Positions 37,222 to 48,200 of a DNA stretch of 64,000 nt are shown here, piece after piece. This DNA is from Straminergon stramineum (taxonomy: Eukaryota; Streptophyta; Bryopsida; Hypnales; Calliergonaceae): NCBI GenBank assembly GCA_963920665.1, contig OY987271.1, positions 3,784,501 to 3,848,500 on the forward strand, in the 5' to 3' direction. Each line of letters starts with the position of its first letter. The stretch's first letter is position 1. Both the position numbers and the translations under genes were made by a program. Below the pieces are notes generated by a model. It was not told where the DNA came from, did not search any database, and saw only the letters and a program-made list of their open reading frames with translations.

Positions 37222-40200
37222 TTAGTACTTGATTAAGTTTTTGGCTTTCAGCCATTCGAGAAGCTCACGCAACCCTTCCTCAAATGGTCTCGGCTTGTAG
37301 CCAAGCTCCCTTTCCGCCTTCGCACTTGAATATGCCCACTGGTGCCTAAGAATATCTACAGACTGCACACTCCATCCATCAGTTCACCTGAGTCTAATGC
37401 GTGCACTTTCTTGTGAACGAGTTCAGAGGTCTTGCTTTAAATTCATAGCATCTCATGACTGGAACTGCTGAAGGTTTTGGTCCTGTGGAGATAAATTTCT
37501 ACAGAATAGAGGAGATCTCTGAGATTACACTTTAAACTAGAGGAGATCTCCGTTCGATTCGAAGGTTCAGCTGAATAATAGGTAGCTAATCGCAAACCCC
37601 AAATAGAAATGTATAATTTTTCACGTATCTTTTCTCCATATAATCCTCATTACAACACTTCTCTTGAAAATTTCAAAAGCAAGATTAGACAATCTGAGAA
37701 TGCCATGATTACTCCTATGAACATATGGACACATGGGAGATTGAGAAGAAATTCAATCTATTATGAAGGCCCCCCACCATGCTTCTATTATTTTCATCGC
37801 ATGTCTTATTTTCATTGGGAACCTGAACTTCTCAACAATTTCAAAAAATGTGTTTAAACTCTCCCTCTTTGGACAGAGACAATAAATTTTGTGCTCCTAA
37901 GAGCTACATTGGGAAAATGTGGGGTTTCTTGAAACTTGCCTGAGAGGTAATGAGAGGTACTTGGTGACTTATGCCGGTACACGCCCCAAAACGTGCCCAC
38001 TGCACGCACAGAAAGCCTGCCACACCTAGAATCCACATTGGCATAGTGAACTTGGGAGGACTCGTGTTGGTTAGTCTTGCTGCCATGTCAAAAACTTCAT
38101 GGAATGACAGGTTTTCTCCACACAACAAGTATCTCTCCCCCTCCTTGCCCATTTCCATTGCAGCCAGATAGGCCACAACAACATCGTCAATATGGCAGAG
38201 GGAAAACTTCCTGTCTCTTGCACCAATGTACCCAGGCATTCGCCCGTTAAACCGCTCAATCATCTGCAACAACAAGCAGCTAATCACAAGTGTCTCTTCC
38301 CCAAATAGACATATATAATTCATATGTCTCTTTCCATAGGACCCTCAGTTCATTTCTCAATATGTTCCTTAGTATAATCCACACAAGTTGAAAAATTCAA
38401 ATATCCTGTTCAAGAATCTTAAAATGCCAGTATTCTTGAAACCATATCTCACAATTCTACTAGACAAAACAAGTTTTTTCTTTGAGCGAAGAAACCCAGC
38501 ATGACACTTTTGCTTTTAACCCTTTAAAGCCCAGATCCTTTATTTTTTGGTTATTATTGCTTATATCTTCAATAAAATATATTATATATTCCTCAATTTC
38601 ATCATAAAGAAAGAGTGCTTGTTAAAGACTCAAGCATTATTTTGGATGAATGAGAATTCATTTGGAGAAAAAATCACCCCGAAGCCTCTGTCCATCATCC
38701 AGAATATGGACTTTAAGAGTGCTTAGGGGTCAATACCAAGCTTTCTATATTTTCAAACCATTGCTTAGTCTCATTCTTTAGGTGTAGAGACGATAACATG
38801 CTAGAACGGGAGTCGACACTCTTGTGGAAATCTTCAATGCCTCCTACCTCTTATCCATATAATCGATAAGCTCAATACGTTTGCCGGGATACAACGAGGA
38901 TGAAAAGAGGATCACATACAACTTCAGCTAGAGAGTTTCCTTTGGTCATTGTACCGGGACCATATATCATTCCAGGGTACAAGCACACGATTGGCACACC
39001 CTCCGCAGCAGCTTCTAGAGCGATCCTGTCAGCGAGAGCCTTTGATTCTTCGTAGGGGGAGTAGAAGGTCTTCAGTGAGTGGAACTGCACACATCCTCAA
39101 CTCCACCATAAACTTCTCTGTGAACAGACCAACAGTATGGTCCGAAGTCTCTCAATCCTCCACAAAAATGTCCAACCTAAAACTATGGTCAAGAAAAAAT
39201 ATGGAGACTGGACAAACAACATCTACTCTACAAATTTTCTAATTTCATTTGCAATGTGATTTTTTCCCAAAACTAGAGAGTCAAGTTTGCAATATTCCGC
39301 TAGCACAAAAAATTCAATGGAAAAATCAATAATATTATTGTGTCTGAAACATTTGTTGATGCTAAAAATACCAGAAACAGAAATTCTGTAAGATTTTGTT
39401 TTACTTCAAAGTTTAAACAGCACCTGCTTTGCTGCCTGGGCTTAATTGAAGAATGGCTAAAACAACCTCTTAAAACTTGACAGTGTCATCGATTCCAGTT
39501 AAAAAAGTGTTGTGAGAATCAAAGAGAAGCCGAACCTGCGTTTCGTCCCCAATGTATCCGTCTGTAGCACCCACGGCGAAAAACGAAGAAGTGTAGATGA
39601 GCCTCTTGACACTGGGAGTCGACTTCACAGCTTCTATCACCACCTTCAATCCTTCCACGTTCACCTATTCCAATGAAGTGCATGCACACACAGATATGTC
39701 CATTCATCGTACTAGAATAATTTCAGACAAATGTGGCAAGGTAGGAACGCCTTTCGATCAATTATTCAGCCGCTGTACATCTTCTTAATCAATATGTACC
39801 TATCGTCGAAAGAAACGAAAGAAGCGATTATAGAACAAAACTTTGACTAGAAAACTTTGACTCCAAGCGGTATCCAAAACTCGCATTCTTTGGCGCATTG
39901 GAATCCTCTTTCATCCGCCATCAAGCACATATAAAAATTTGATCATCCCGACAAGAGGAACTGCGCTCAACAGCAATTTTGAGTGTCCCTACCTTAATGC
40001 ATTGCTACGGTTTACTCTCCCACTAAAAGAATACACTAAATTCACTAAAACGACTTCAGTTTTCTAAGGTTGGTAATAGATTGCTAGAGTTTACACTACA
40101 CGGTTCGCTTACGCAGTGAAAAATCCTTTCACCTAGCAATGCTGATGGACAAAAACGACATCAAACCCTCCGAATTGACACAATCATCAAATGAGCGACG

Positions 40201-40821
40201 CGATTTCTACGAATTTTCCTAGAATAATTCCCCACATTTCCCTAGAATATCTTCACTCCTCTGATGCGGTAACAAATTCCTAGAGCTTGGACTCCACGGA
40301 AGGCTAATACAGTGTCAATTATTTCATTCCCGCTACACACCCAACTAAGCTTTGACCCAAAACAACTTTCGCACACGACATCCAAGTACCGCATTCTTCG
40401 TTGCATTCCGATCCTCTTCCATTAATTCGCGAACCCCAAATACCCAAAAGTCTTCAAACTAGGGTCGCAATTAGATGCGATTGCGAAACCCCCCCGGAAA
40501 TCTTCAAATTAGGCAATTGCAACAGATGCGATTAATTGCGCGAGAGATTTGACGACGCACCTTAACGAAGAAAGACGAATCCGGCAACCACGTTCCCACC
40601 TGCGCGGCCGTATGCACCACCCACTCGCACCCTTCGCACGCCCTCCTCACGGCTTCCGCGTCGCGAATGTCGCCCTCCACGAGCTCCACCTCGGGCGGCA
40701 GGTCTGTCAGCTTGCTGGTCTTGCGCACCAGCGCCACCACGGAGTAGCCCGCGTGAACCAGCGCCACGCACAGGCGCCCGCCCAGGTATCCCGACGCCCC
40801 GGTCACCATTACCCGCCCCAT
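37222..40821 (-). CDS. FLDH: FLDH-like NAD(P)-dependent extended short-chain dehydrogenase (5 exons)
   Basis: Model complement(join(37222..37362, 37940..38263, 38920..39084, 39536..39664, 40561..40821)), 339 aa. All introns are phase 0. Closest in memory is Arabidopsis farnesol dehydrogenase FLDH (At4g33360, about 344 aa) of the dihydroflavonol reductase-like superfamily; the substrate here is inferred, not shown. Visible: Rossmann glycine motif TGASGYLG at 7-14; TSSFF segment at 112-116 with the catalytic Ser region; catalytic Tyr141-x3-Lys145 in YEESK; LYPG and YGPG segments; ERFNGRMPGYIG; HIDDVV; GERYLLCGEN; C-terminal LRHQW and GYKPRPFEEGL. Exon 5 is too short for a standalone ORF but reads cleanly to a TAA. 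Start ATG at 40821 gives MGRVMVTG with no targeting peptide. Intron 4 begins with GC rather than GT. Confidence 0.93.
37363..37939 (-). other. FLDH-like intron 4, GC-AG type
   Basis: On the minus strand the junction reads tctcag|gcaagt and ends gtgtgcag|tct. Splicing here joins ITSQ to SVDILRHQW in frame. The adjacent GT (gttt) would shift the frame of exon 5. Confidence 0.85.
38264..38919 (-). other. FLDH-like intron 3
   Basis: GT-AG, donor gtatgt and acceptor ttgcag, phase 0. It contains a deleted type C transposon at 38516-38733. Confidence 0.88.
38516..38733. mobile_element. TTAA-flanked element, type C, internally deleted, in FLDH intron 3
   Basis: Starts TTAACCCTTTAAAGCCCAG and ends GAGTGCTTAGGGGTCAA (outer TTAA decayed to TCAA). 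218 bp. The right part matches the type C ending (catcatccagaatatggac). Confidence 0.75.
39665..40560 (-). other. FLDH-like intron 1
   Basis: 896 bases, donor gtgcgt, acceptor ggaatag, phase 0. It carries a segment (about 39870-39930) that resembles 56090-56165 in PACRG intron 1 (gcattctttggygcattgga), and a shorter echo at about 40390-40430. Confidence 0.85.
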
Positions 40822-41282
40822 TCTCACAAATGAACTGGAGCTCGAAATTCTGCTGCAATTGGGAGAAGTATTCCGTGATGGGGACGAGGACGGAGCTTGC
40901 TTTGGGCCTTGCGATCGTGCTAGTAGTGAATCTCGAAATTCTAGGCTTGTGAGAGAAAAGGAAAAAGGTTGAGTACTTGACTTTAACTTTTTTATCCGAT
41001 GATCATGACAAAGAGACTTTCTATCACTACAACAAAAGTTGGTAAAAAAAACAAATGCACTTAACATCGAGCGCAATTCTTTTCACCACCATTTTGTACA
41101 GTCCCAAAACGACTACAAATTTATTTTTGGATTTTTGGATTTTTTTATTGTAATTTTATGAATTTTGGAGCATGTTGATGTAATATACCAATGGAAAGAT
41201 ATTTTTGATTTAGGGTTGTGTAGGATGGTAGGCAACTTTAATCTAGAAGCAGAGAGTCCTTAAAATTAATTGTAAAGTTATG
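40822..41282. promoter_or_regulatory. presumed 5' flank of the FLDH-like gene
   Basis: An open frame continues upstream of the chosen ATG to 41076 but encodes a Ser-rich stretch without homology to the family, so it is treated as 5' UTR and promoter. No specific element is identified. Confidence 0.4.
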
Positions 41283-41435
41283 TTAACCATGTAGGTACAC
41301 AACCCCCCACAACCAAGGTATTCATGAAAATTCTCTTATTATTGGATCAATAGGTGTATTCACTTTTTCTATTGTTAAAAATAAAGTCATCAGTCTATCA
41401 AACCATTTTGGGTTGCGACATCCTTAGAAGGTTAA
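41283..41435. mobile_element. TTAA-flanked element, type E
   Basis: 153 bp between TTAACCATG and AGAAGGTTAA. The interior matches the 141-bp element at 54827-54967 (accaaggtaNtcaNgaaaa-like start, attattggaYcaataggtg, then catcagtctatcaaa-like). Confidence 0.65.
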
Positions 41436-41478
41436 AAACTCTATTCAATATTTATTCTAGAAAGCATTTATAGATTCT

Positions 41479-41915
41479 TTCAATACTTAATATTCTAGAA
41501 AGCATTTGAATTCTTATACCATTTGAATGTTTTTAGGAATGACAATAAGACATGATTTATTCTACTTGAATTTTTTTGGAATGTCAACAAAGTATGTTGC
41601 ATGCAATGTAATCATGTCCAATTGACTTCTTCCAAAATGGAGGTTTTGGTTCCACCTATGCCCAAACACAAATTTGCACCACTTGAGGTGCAAACTCAAT
41701 TTAGGTGCAAGTGGTGCAAATTTGTATTTGGACAAAGGTGGGACTAGAAACTCCATTTAAAGAAGAAGCCAATTTGATGTGACTAGATTGCATGCAACAT
41801 GCTTTGTTGACATTCCAAAAAATTAAAGTAGAAGAAGTCGTATCTTATTATCATTCTTTATTACCTCAAAGAAGTGGTAGAATCCAAATGCATTATAGAA
41901 TAAGTATTAAAAAGG
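41479..41915. repeat. long foldback element, about 210-base arms
   Basis: The left arm (about 41479-41691) and right arm (about 41708-41915) are imperfect reverse complements nearly throughout. Paired blocks include tggaatgtcaacaaag, atgttgcatgcaat and acaaatttgcaccacttg. Only about 16 bases separate the arms. A transcript would fold into one long hairpin. No protein coding potential. Confidence 0.88.
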
Positions 41916-42039
41916 ACACTTATATATAGGATTTTGTCATTTTACAATCGACAATTGAAAGTTCATTTGATTGCAACATTTTTTTTAGAGATGTATATCA
42001 TATTGTACACTTGGTAACTACCTATGCATTAACTCATAA

Positions 42040-42907
42040 AGCCATGATTGTACACTTAGGGGAAGTATGAAAGTTTGTACAAATTTTTGTGATCTCAAGT
42101 TTTGGAGTTATTTTTATTTTTAGAAATTCTTTCTAAAATTTTAAAAAAAAAATTAGCCTTTTGGAAATACAATTTTTATTCCAATAGATTATTTCATACT
42201 AAGCTCAAAATTCTTGAGCTTAAGAAACAAGTAAAAAATAGAAAAACTTGAAGGAATTTTAAAAGAAGATTTTTGACAAAGTATCTTCTTATCTATATTA
42301 AAAAATTTATTAATTCCATTTGGATTAATGATGAGAAAATTATAGAACATCTTATTTTTTAAGCAATCAAGTCATGTTTCAAAAAAGTAACAGAAAGGAA
42401 TCATTTTGGAATTCAATATTCTCAAGTTTCCAAGAATTTTTTTCATTGAGCTTGGTTTGTTTGGTAGAATAATCTTATTATTGTGATCATTGTGTTTCAA
42501 TTTCATCTTGGAACTATTTACAATATAAATTTTCCTTCTATATCATACTTGCTTCTACTTAACACTTTTTACAATCAAAATTAATCTTTTTTTTCCTCCA
42601 AACTCTCAACTCAAATAGTATGTTTTTAATTTTAAATTTTAAATGCAAGAATTCTTTTAAACTAAGAAAATTCAAAGTCTCATAATACAATATGACAAGG
42701 AACTAAAAAAGTAAATATCACTTGAAATACAAACACCTTGCAATATACTCAATAAAAGTTTTCTTCCATATGTTATTATACTAGTTTAGTGCAAGATCCT
42801 ATAGTTGAATATGCAACAAAGACAATTTCTTATAGTTTTGCTTTTTGTACTCAAAATAGTAGTTTTTGAATGATTTTGGGTGAAGGACTTTCTCTTTGGG
42901 GATTAAA
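42040..42907. mobile_element. type B element, decayed ends
   Basis: The interior follows the type B pattern (gtttgtacaaatttttgtga, attccaatag, then agtttttgaatgattttggg) and ends ttggggattaa. The left TTAA end cannot be fixed exactly. Confidence 0.55.
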
Positions 42908-42928
42908 TAGAATGAGGTTTGTTAGCAT

Positions 42929-43105
42929 GTGAGCCTAGGATCTAAAAGTTTGGTAGCATAGGCACCTATATTATAGGTGCCTCTATTATAAGCACCTCCC
43001 TAGTTATAGGATACCTCTATTGTAGGTATATATATTATAACTTATAAGCACCTTCAATGGTTGTAGGTACCTATTTATACCAAGGTTCAAGACTCATAGG
43101 CTCAC
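42929..43105. repeat. dispersed repeat F, copy 2
   Basis: Begins gtgagcctag and ends ataggctcac, so it has roughly 9-base terminal inverted repeats. Related to 32753-32938. Confidence 0.6.
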
Positions 43106-43843
43106 AATTCTAGGTTCACACACTAGCGTTGTTGGCTCATAGAAGTATGTGTATTTGTAGTGTACTTTGTGGGTTTTTTTCACCCATCTAAATTTTTTTT
43201 AAATATACATTTAATAGAATTCCACAGAGTTAGTACATTTTCAAATTTTCCTACTAAATAAATCATTTGTACTCTAGATTTTTCATTATAAAAATTTAAG
43301 CTCCCTTAGATTTTATAAAGACACCATTGAATAACATGAGCAAGTTTCATCATCAAAAAAATTCTTTAAATTTAAACATGATACTTTATAGAAACTAATG
43401 TTTGAAATTTTAGTTGCTTGGTAAGCAAGTGGAAAATTAGAAAATTAGAAGAAAAAAAATTGTTTAATTAGAATGATAAAACTAACCATTATTATTTATG
43501 GTTATATATTGTCAGAGGCTAATGGGCTATAGAAAATTAGCCTTAGTATCTTTCTAAATAAAACTTAAAGTTCAAATTTTTTTATATTACCAAACATCTT
43601 CAATGTTATCTAAGTATGATACCCAAAGTTTATTGAAATTTGTAGTTTTATGTTCAATAAGGCTATTTTGGCTACATTAGGTAGCAATTCATAATCTATG
43701 CAACAATATTTTAAAATTGAAACAAATCATTGTCTACAAGGTAATTTATATTGGTTGTCACCTTAAGTGTTAGAAGTATATTTAGTGGCTAATGATAAGT
43801 TAGGCTAAGGAAAATGTGAATGGAAATGAGTTCTGGTAGATGA
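43106..43843. other. AT-rich intergenic, no gene seen
   Basis: No open frame of note and no terminal repeats found. Confidence 0.6.
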
Positions 43844-45340
43844 TTATTGTTGATGAGGGTAGGAATCTAAAAATAAAGATGTAGCTTCATTATTTTGTGG
43901 AGATATTGGTATATACCAATGCTGAGAGATTGGATCATATGTAGGAGTAGAATCTCTAGAGTCTCTATTATGATAGCTAGGAGTAGAGCCTCCAATATGA
44001 TAGCTAGGAGTAGAGCTTCCAACATGATAGCTAGGTGTAGAGTATCCAACATGATAGCTAGGTGTAGATCCTTCCACTCCATGGCTAGAAGTAGAACATC
44101 TAGAATGAATCCTAGAAGTTGTTGAAGAATCCTTTGGTTCTTGTAAAAACCAATGTTGAGAAGATGTATCATAACTAGGTATTGGAGATGTTGGAGTATA
44201 ATGAGGCCCTAGAGATGTTGGACTATAATGAGGCTTTGGAGATGTTGGACTATAATGTGGCTCTGGAGATGTTGGACTATAATGTGGCTCTGGAGATGTT
44301 GGACTATAATGTGGCTCTGGAGATGTTGGACTATAGTGAGGCTCTGGAGATGTTGGAGTATAATGAGGCTCTGGAGATGTTGGACTATAGTGAGGCTCTG
44401 GAGATGTTGGACTATAGTGAGGCCCTGGAGATGTTGGAGTATAATGAGGCTCTGGAGATGTTGGACTATAATGCGGCCTTGGAGATGTTGGACTATAGTG
44501 AGGCTCTGGAGATGTTGGAGTATAATGAGGCCCTGGAGATGTTGGAGTATAATGTGGCCCTGGAGATGTTGGACTATAGTGAGGCTCTGGAGATGTTGGA
44601 CTATAATTCGGCCCTGGAGATGTTGGACTATAATTCGGCCTTGGAGATGTTGGACTATAGTGAGGCTCTAGAGATGTTGGACTATAATGTGGCCCTAGAG
44701 ATGTTGGACTATAGTGAGGCTCTGGGGATGTTGGGGTATAATGAGGCCTTGGAGATGTTGGATGTAAAAAACCCTCAAGATTTAAAGAAGGGAGGATTGA
44801 AGAACCTTCAAGATCATTGATTGGTCTAGGGTTATAACTTGAACATTCACATGAACTAGTACTAGAAGATGTATTGGAAAGATTTCTCGGAGGAGTATAA
44901 GACCGATTTGGTGATGATGGAGGAGCACGTGGTGAACAAGAATTACATGATGATTCAAGGTGATTGGAATTAAAAGATAGTGATGGTTGCCTATTTGGAT
45001 CGTAGTTGATTGGTGATGGTGATTGCCAACTTAAGTCACTAATGTTTGTTGAGGCTAGAGCTTGAGAAGGATGTTGTCTATCGGTTCTATATGATGATGA
45101 TAGCCAACTTCCACCACTACCTCCTCGAATTCTATGAATCAAAACACCCCAATTCTCATATGGTCTTCTTTTATAAAAATTACAAAGATATTTAATCTTT
45201 GACATAAAAAAGGTTGATTTGCACTTACTTTTGGATTGAAGTTTATTTTCATACTTCTTAAGGTTTAATAAGTTTATCTTTATTGAAATATCTTCATCCA
45301 TTTTTGCTACTAATGTAGTATGTAAAGAGTTTGCAATCAT
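43844..45340 (-). CDS. unidentified 498-aa ORF with Pol II CTD-like nonapeptide repeats
   Basis: An uninterrupted frame in very AT-rich surroundings; function unknown. Residues 1-75 are basic (K/R-rich, [14 protein letters not shown]). 76-193 are Ser/Pro/Asn-rich. 194-391 are 22 units of nine residues of the form P-T-S-P-x-P-H-Y-S, so the array reads YSPTSP-x-P-H again and again; YSPTSP is six of seven residues of the RNA polymerase II CTD heptad. 425-472 are a second nine-residue array around STPSYHVG. Each array is followed by a variant of SQHW. Repeat units vary both at silent positions (P codons cct/cca/ccg, H codons cat/cac) and at the x position (E, G, R, K, I). No signal peptide or membrane helix. 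Met14 (45301) is an alternative start. The 27-base period is a multiple of three, so frames on both strands stay open; coding is likely but not proven. It may be one exon of a larger or transposon-derived gene. Confidence 0.5.
   Translation of the reverse strand: MIANSLHTTLVAKMDEDISIKINLLNLKKYENKLQSKSKCKSTFFMSKIKYLCNFYKRRPYENWGVLIHRIRGGSGGSWLSSSYRTDRQHPSQALASTNISDLSWQSPSPINYDPNRQPSLSFNSNHLESSCNSCSPRAPPSSPNRSYTPPRNLSNTSSSTSSCECSSYNPRPINDLEGSSILPSLNLEGFLHPTSPRPHYTPTSPEPHYSPTSLGPHYSPTSLEPHYSPTSPRPNYSPTSPGPNYSPTSPEPHYSPTSPGPHYTPTSPGPHYTPTSPEPHYSPTSPRPHYSPTSPEPHYTPTSPGPHYSPTSPEPHYSPTSPEPHYTPTSPEPHYSPTSPEPHYSPTSPEPHYSPTSPEPHYSPTSPKPHYSPTSLGPHYTPTSPIPSYDTSSQHWFLQEPKDSSTTSRIHSRCSTSSHGVEGSTPSYHVGYSTPSYHVGSSTPSYHIGGSTPSYHNRDSRDSTPTYDPISQHWYIPISPQNNEATSLFLDSYPHQQ
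43925..44068. repeat. 27-bp minisatellite, STPSYH array
   Basis: Five units, one with a nine-base (three-residue) insertion, encoding STPSYHVGx on the minus strand. Confidence 0.85.
44168..44761. repeat. 27-bp minisatellite, YSPTSPxPH array (22 units)
   Basis: Plus-strand unit ggagatgttggactatartg plus rggcyct. Counted from the translation: 21 well-conserved units and one degenerate terminal unit, without any length change that breaks frame. Confidence 0.95.
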
Positions 45341-48200
45341 AAATTATATTAAACTAAAAGTATTTCACAAAGTGGATCTATTCTCAAATCTAGATTCTTA
45401 TGGAAATAATTATCTCATTTTAAAAAATTCCCTTAAAAATGAGACAAGAATAATATTTTTTTATACTATAAAATTTGAATTTTAGAGAATATTAGGAATT
45501 GAACATTTCAAAATCTATTATTGTAAAATAAAATAGTTGTTTGTTACTAATGTATCAAAATAACTATGTAATAAATAATAATTTGAATTATCAATGATTT
45601 TTATATGAATTGTATGTATTATTAAAATTTTATATTTGAAATGAAATTTTGAAATTTTGAAATTTGAATCTATTGACATATAATACACAATATTTGGTTA
45701 ATATTATAAACTAGGATGTTTTTTAATTATATAATAAATATAGATTAAAATTTTTAATTACAAAAATCTATATAATTTTATTGATCATTTGGAAAAAATT
45801 AAATGAAAATATACTCGTAACAAATAAGATTTGATAAAATATGATATAATTATAAAGTTTACATGGAATATGATGCTAAGTGTAATTGTAATGCTTTTAT
45901 AATTAAAAATTCTTGAATAAAATTAAAATTAGTCAACAAATTTTATTCAAAATATATAATCATAATGATTATATATATTTATATTTTAAAATTTAGAAAT
46001 TATCATGTGACAAAGATTATCTTGGTAAATTCATGTATACAAAAAAATTATAAATTATTTTTTAAAGATATATGTAACTATATAAGATTTAGTCTATTGG
46101 AATTGTACAAATGATAAATTGTTAGAAAATTCATCGAAAGTTAAGTTGTTAGAGCTTGGCTTTAAATATTTAAGTAGATTGAGCTTGAGATTTTTTTTCT
46201 ATAATTCATTTAACATTGTAGTTGTTTTCTTGGTAGTGAATCATCTTTGATTTTGGCTCAAATTCCCAAGCAATTGAAGGTGCACTTATAATTTTCAATG
46301 ATAGCCTATTCTAAATATCACCATTCATGAAGAAAGAAATATCAATGATTCTTCAAAAATATATATATTTAAATACTTGATTTCCTATTTAGATTATCAT
46401 TTTTTACTAATAATTAAACCAAATTCATATATTTCAAATCTTCTTTGATAATTTTTACATATGAATCATTTCTTTAAAGATTTTGAATTCATTTTTTTAT
46501 TCTATAATTAGAAAATATTGAAAATTTTTATAATTGAATTTTAATCTCTATTTTAAAATTTCATGGGGTTGATATCAATTAAGAATCAAATTGCATTGCA
46601 TTTAATAGTCAATTGAAATAATCAATGAATTGTTTTCTTATAAATCTATCCTTTTAAATGTGCAAGTCATGATATTAAAACTAAATTTATAAATATAAAT
46701 ACATGAAAATTTTACATAAATCATAATAATATAGTCTACATTAGGATTTATAAAATGAGAACTTAGACTCTTTTAATAAAAAATGAATTCCAAAAATAAT
46801 TTTATTTTGTTTATTATACTGATGGTTTGTGCTCCAAGTTATATGTAATTTTTTAGAAATACATAGATTTCTATGGATTATTTTTTTTTTTAAGTTTGAT
46901 AAATTTCTGCCAATAGATTAGTGGCTTTTATTCTTCTAAAGATGATTTATTTCCAAAGAGTGCTTGAAATTGCATCATACAACATTTACATCGGTACTTT
47001 TAATTTGTTTGATCATACTCATAGAATGATAGAAAAACTCTTGGAGTGCAAAATTCTCAAATAGAAAATCCATATTTAATATCAAACATGCATGAAATCT
47101 TCTTGCTTTTGTTTTTTGGTAACCTACATCAAATTCATTAAATTTCTTGATTTTTAAAAATTACATTTTCACTGTTCATTATTTAAACTCAATCTAAGCT
47201 CAAGAAGGTTTCATAAAATTATTATCTTTCATTTTTTCATTTAAAATATGCTAAGTGTGGAGGTTGATTTATAATAAATATAAACATTTTATAAAATTTG
47301 TTTTGATTTGAGAATGTACTATTCTATACTATAAATAAGTCTTTATTTTTTATTTATTGATGACTATGGCAATTCCATGTAGAATTGTTATCCTAATCAA
47401 AACTATATATTGTAGTGACATTGGTGTTGATCTATTAGACTCGTTTGAATATGTATAGAACTACTAAGCTCTATTCCCATATACAGCCTTGGAGACAAAA
47501 CTTATTTCCTTTTATTTTAGATTGGTGTTTAATAAGAGTCGAAAATAGATAATTAAGAATATGGATAGCTATATTGATTTCACTATAAACAAAATGACAA
47601 TATTTGTAAGAAATTTTCATATTTTTTCGTATTTTTTTTATTTTACAAGTATACCAATATTTTAGAATTTTAAAAATTGGGCATATTCATACATTCTATT
47701 GCTTTATATCTATATCTATATGCAATATAATTCATTGTTCAAGTTTATTGTAGGCTTGCGATTGAAATCCTAGAAATTAAATTAAAACAATTTTTAATAT
47801 GTCTAAAATCTAGTCGTAATAATTCATAATCTAATGTCTATATAATATATAATGCTTTTGGTGCAATGGGATCATTTTAAAATGGAAATCTGCAAAAAAA
47901 AATCTATTTTAATTACACAAAATTTTCAAGCTATCTAAAAGCTACTTGAATGAGTCATATCTTACAATGCAATAAAATACACATGGGAGGTACAAAAGTG
48001 CAAGTTTTGATACAACCTTGGTCAATTGAAGAGAGGAATAATCTCAATTTTGTATAGTTTGAAAGCACAAATAACAAGGAATATTTTAGAAAATACACAT
48101 AAGACCACATGTTTTTAGAACTTACAACATGCTTTCTATATTCTAGAATATCATTAAAATGAATTCCAACACTATTTATTTTCTAAGTTGATTCACATTT
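45341..48200. other. extremely AT-rich desert, no gene seen
   Basis: Long stretches have almost no G or C, with no ORF of 60 codons on either strand and no recognisable element ends. Visibly more AT-rich than the rest of the window. Confidence 0.6.

Noticed and set aside
40549..40858. ORFs in other frames over FLDH exon 1 (94 and 98 codons)
   Set aside because: Shadows of a GC-rich genuine exon.
44182..44820. Plus-strand 212- and 147-codon frames (ALEMLDYNV and RCWTIMWLW repeats)
   Set aside because: They are antisense readings of the 27-bp minisatellite. A period divisible by three keeps several frames open. The minus frame is longer and has non-repeat flanks, so only that one was called.
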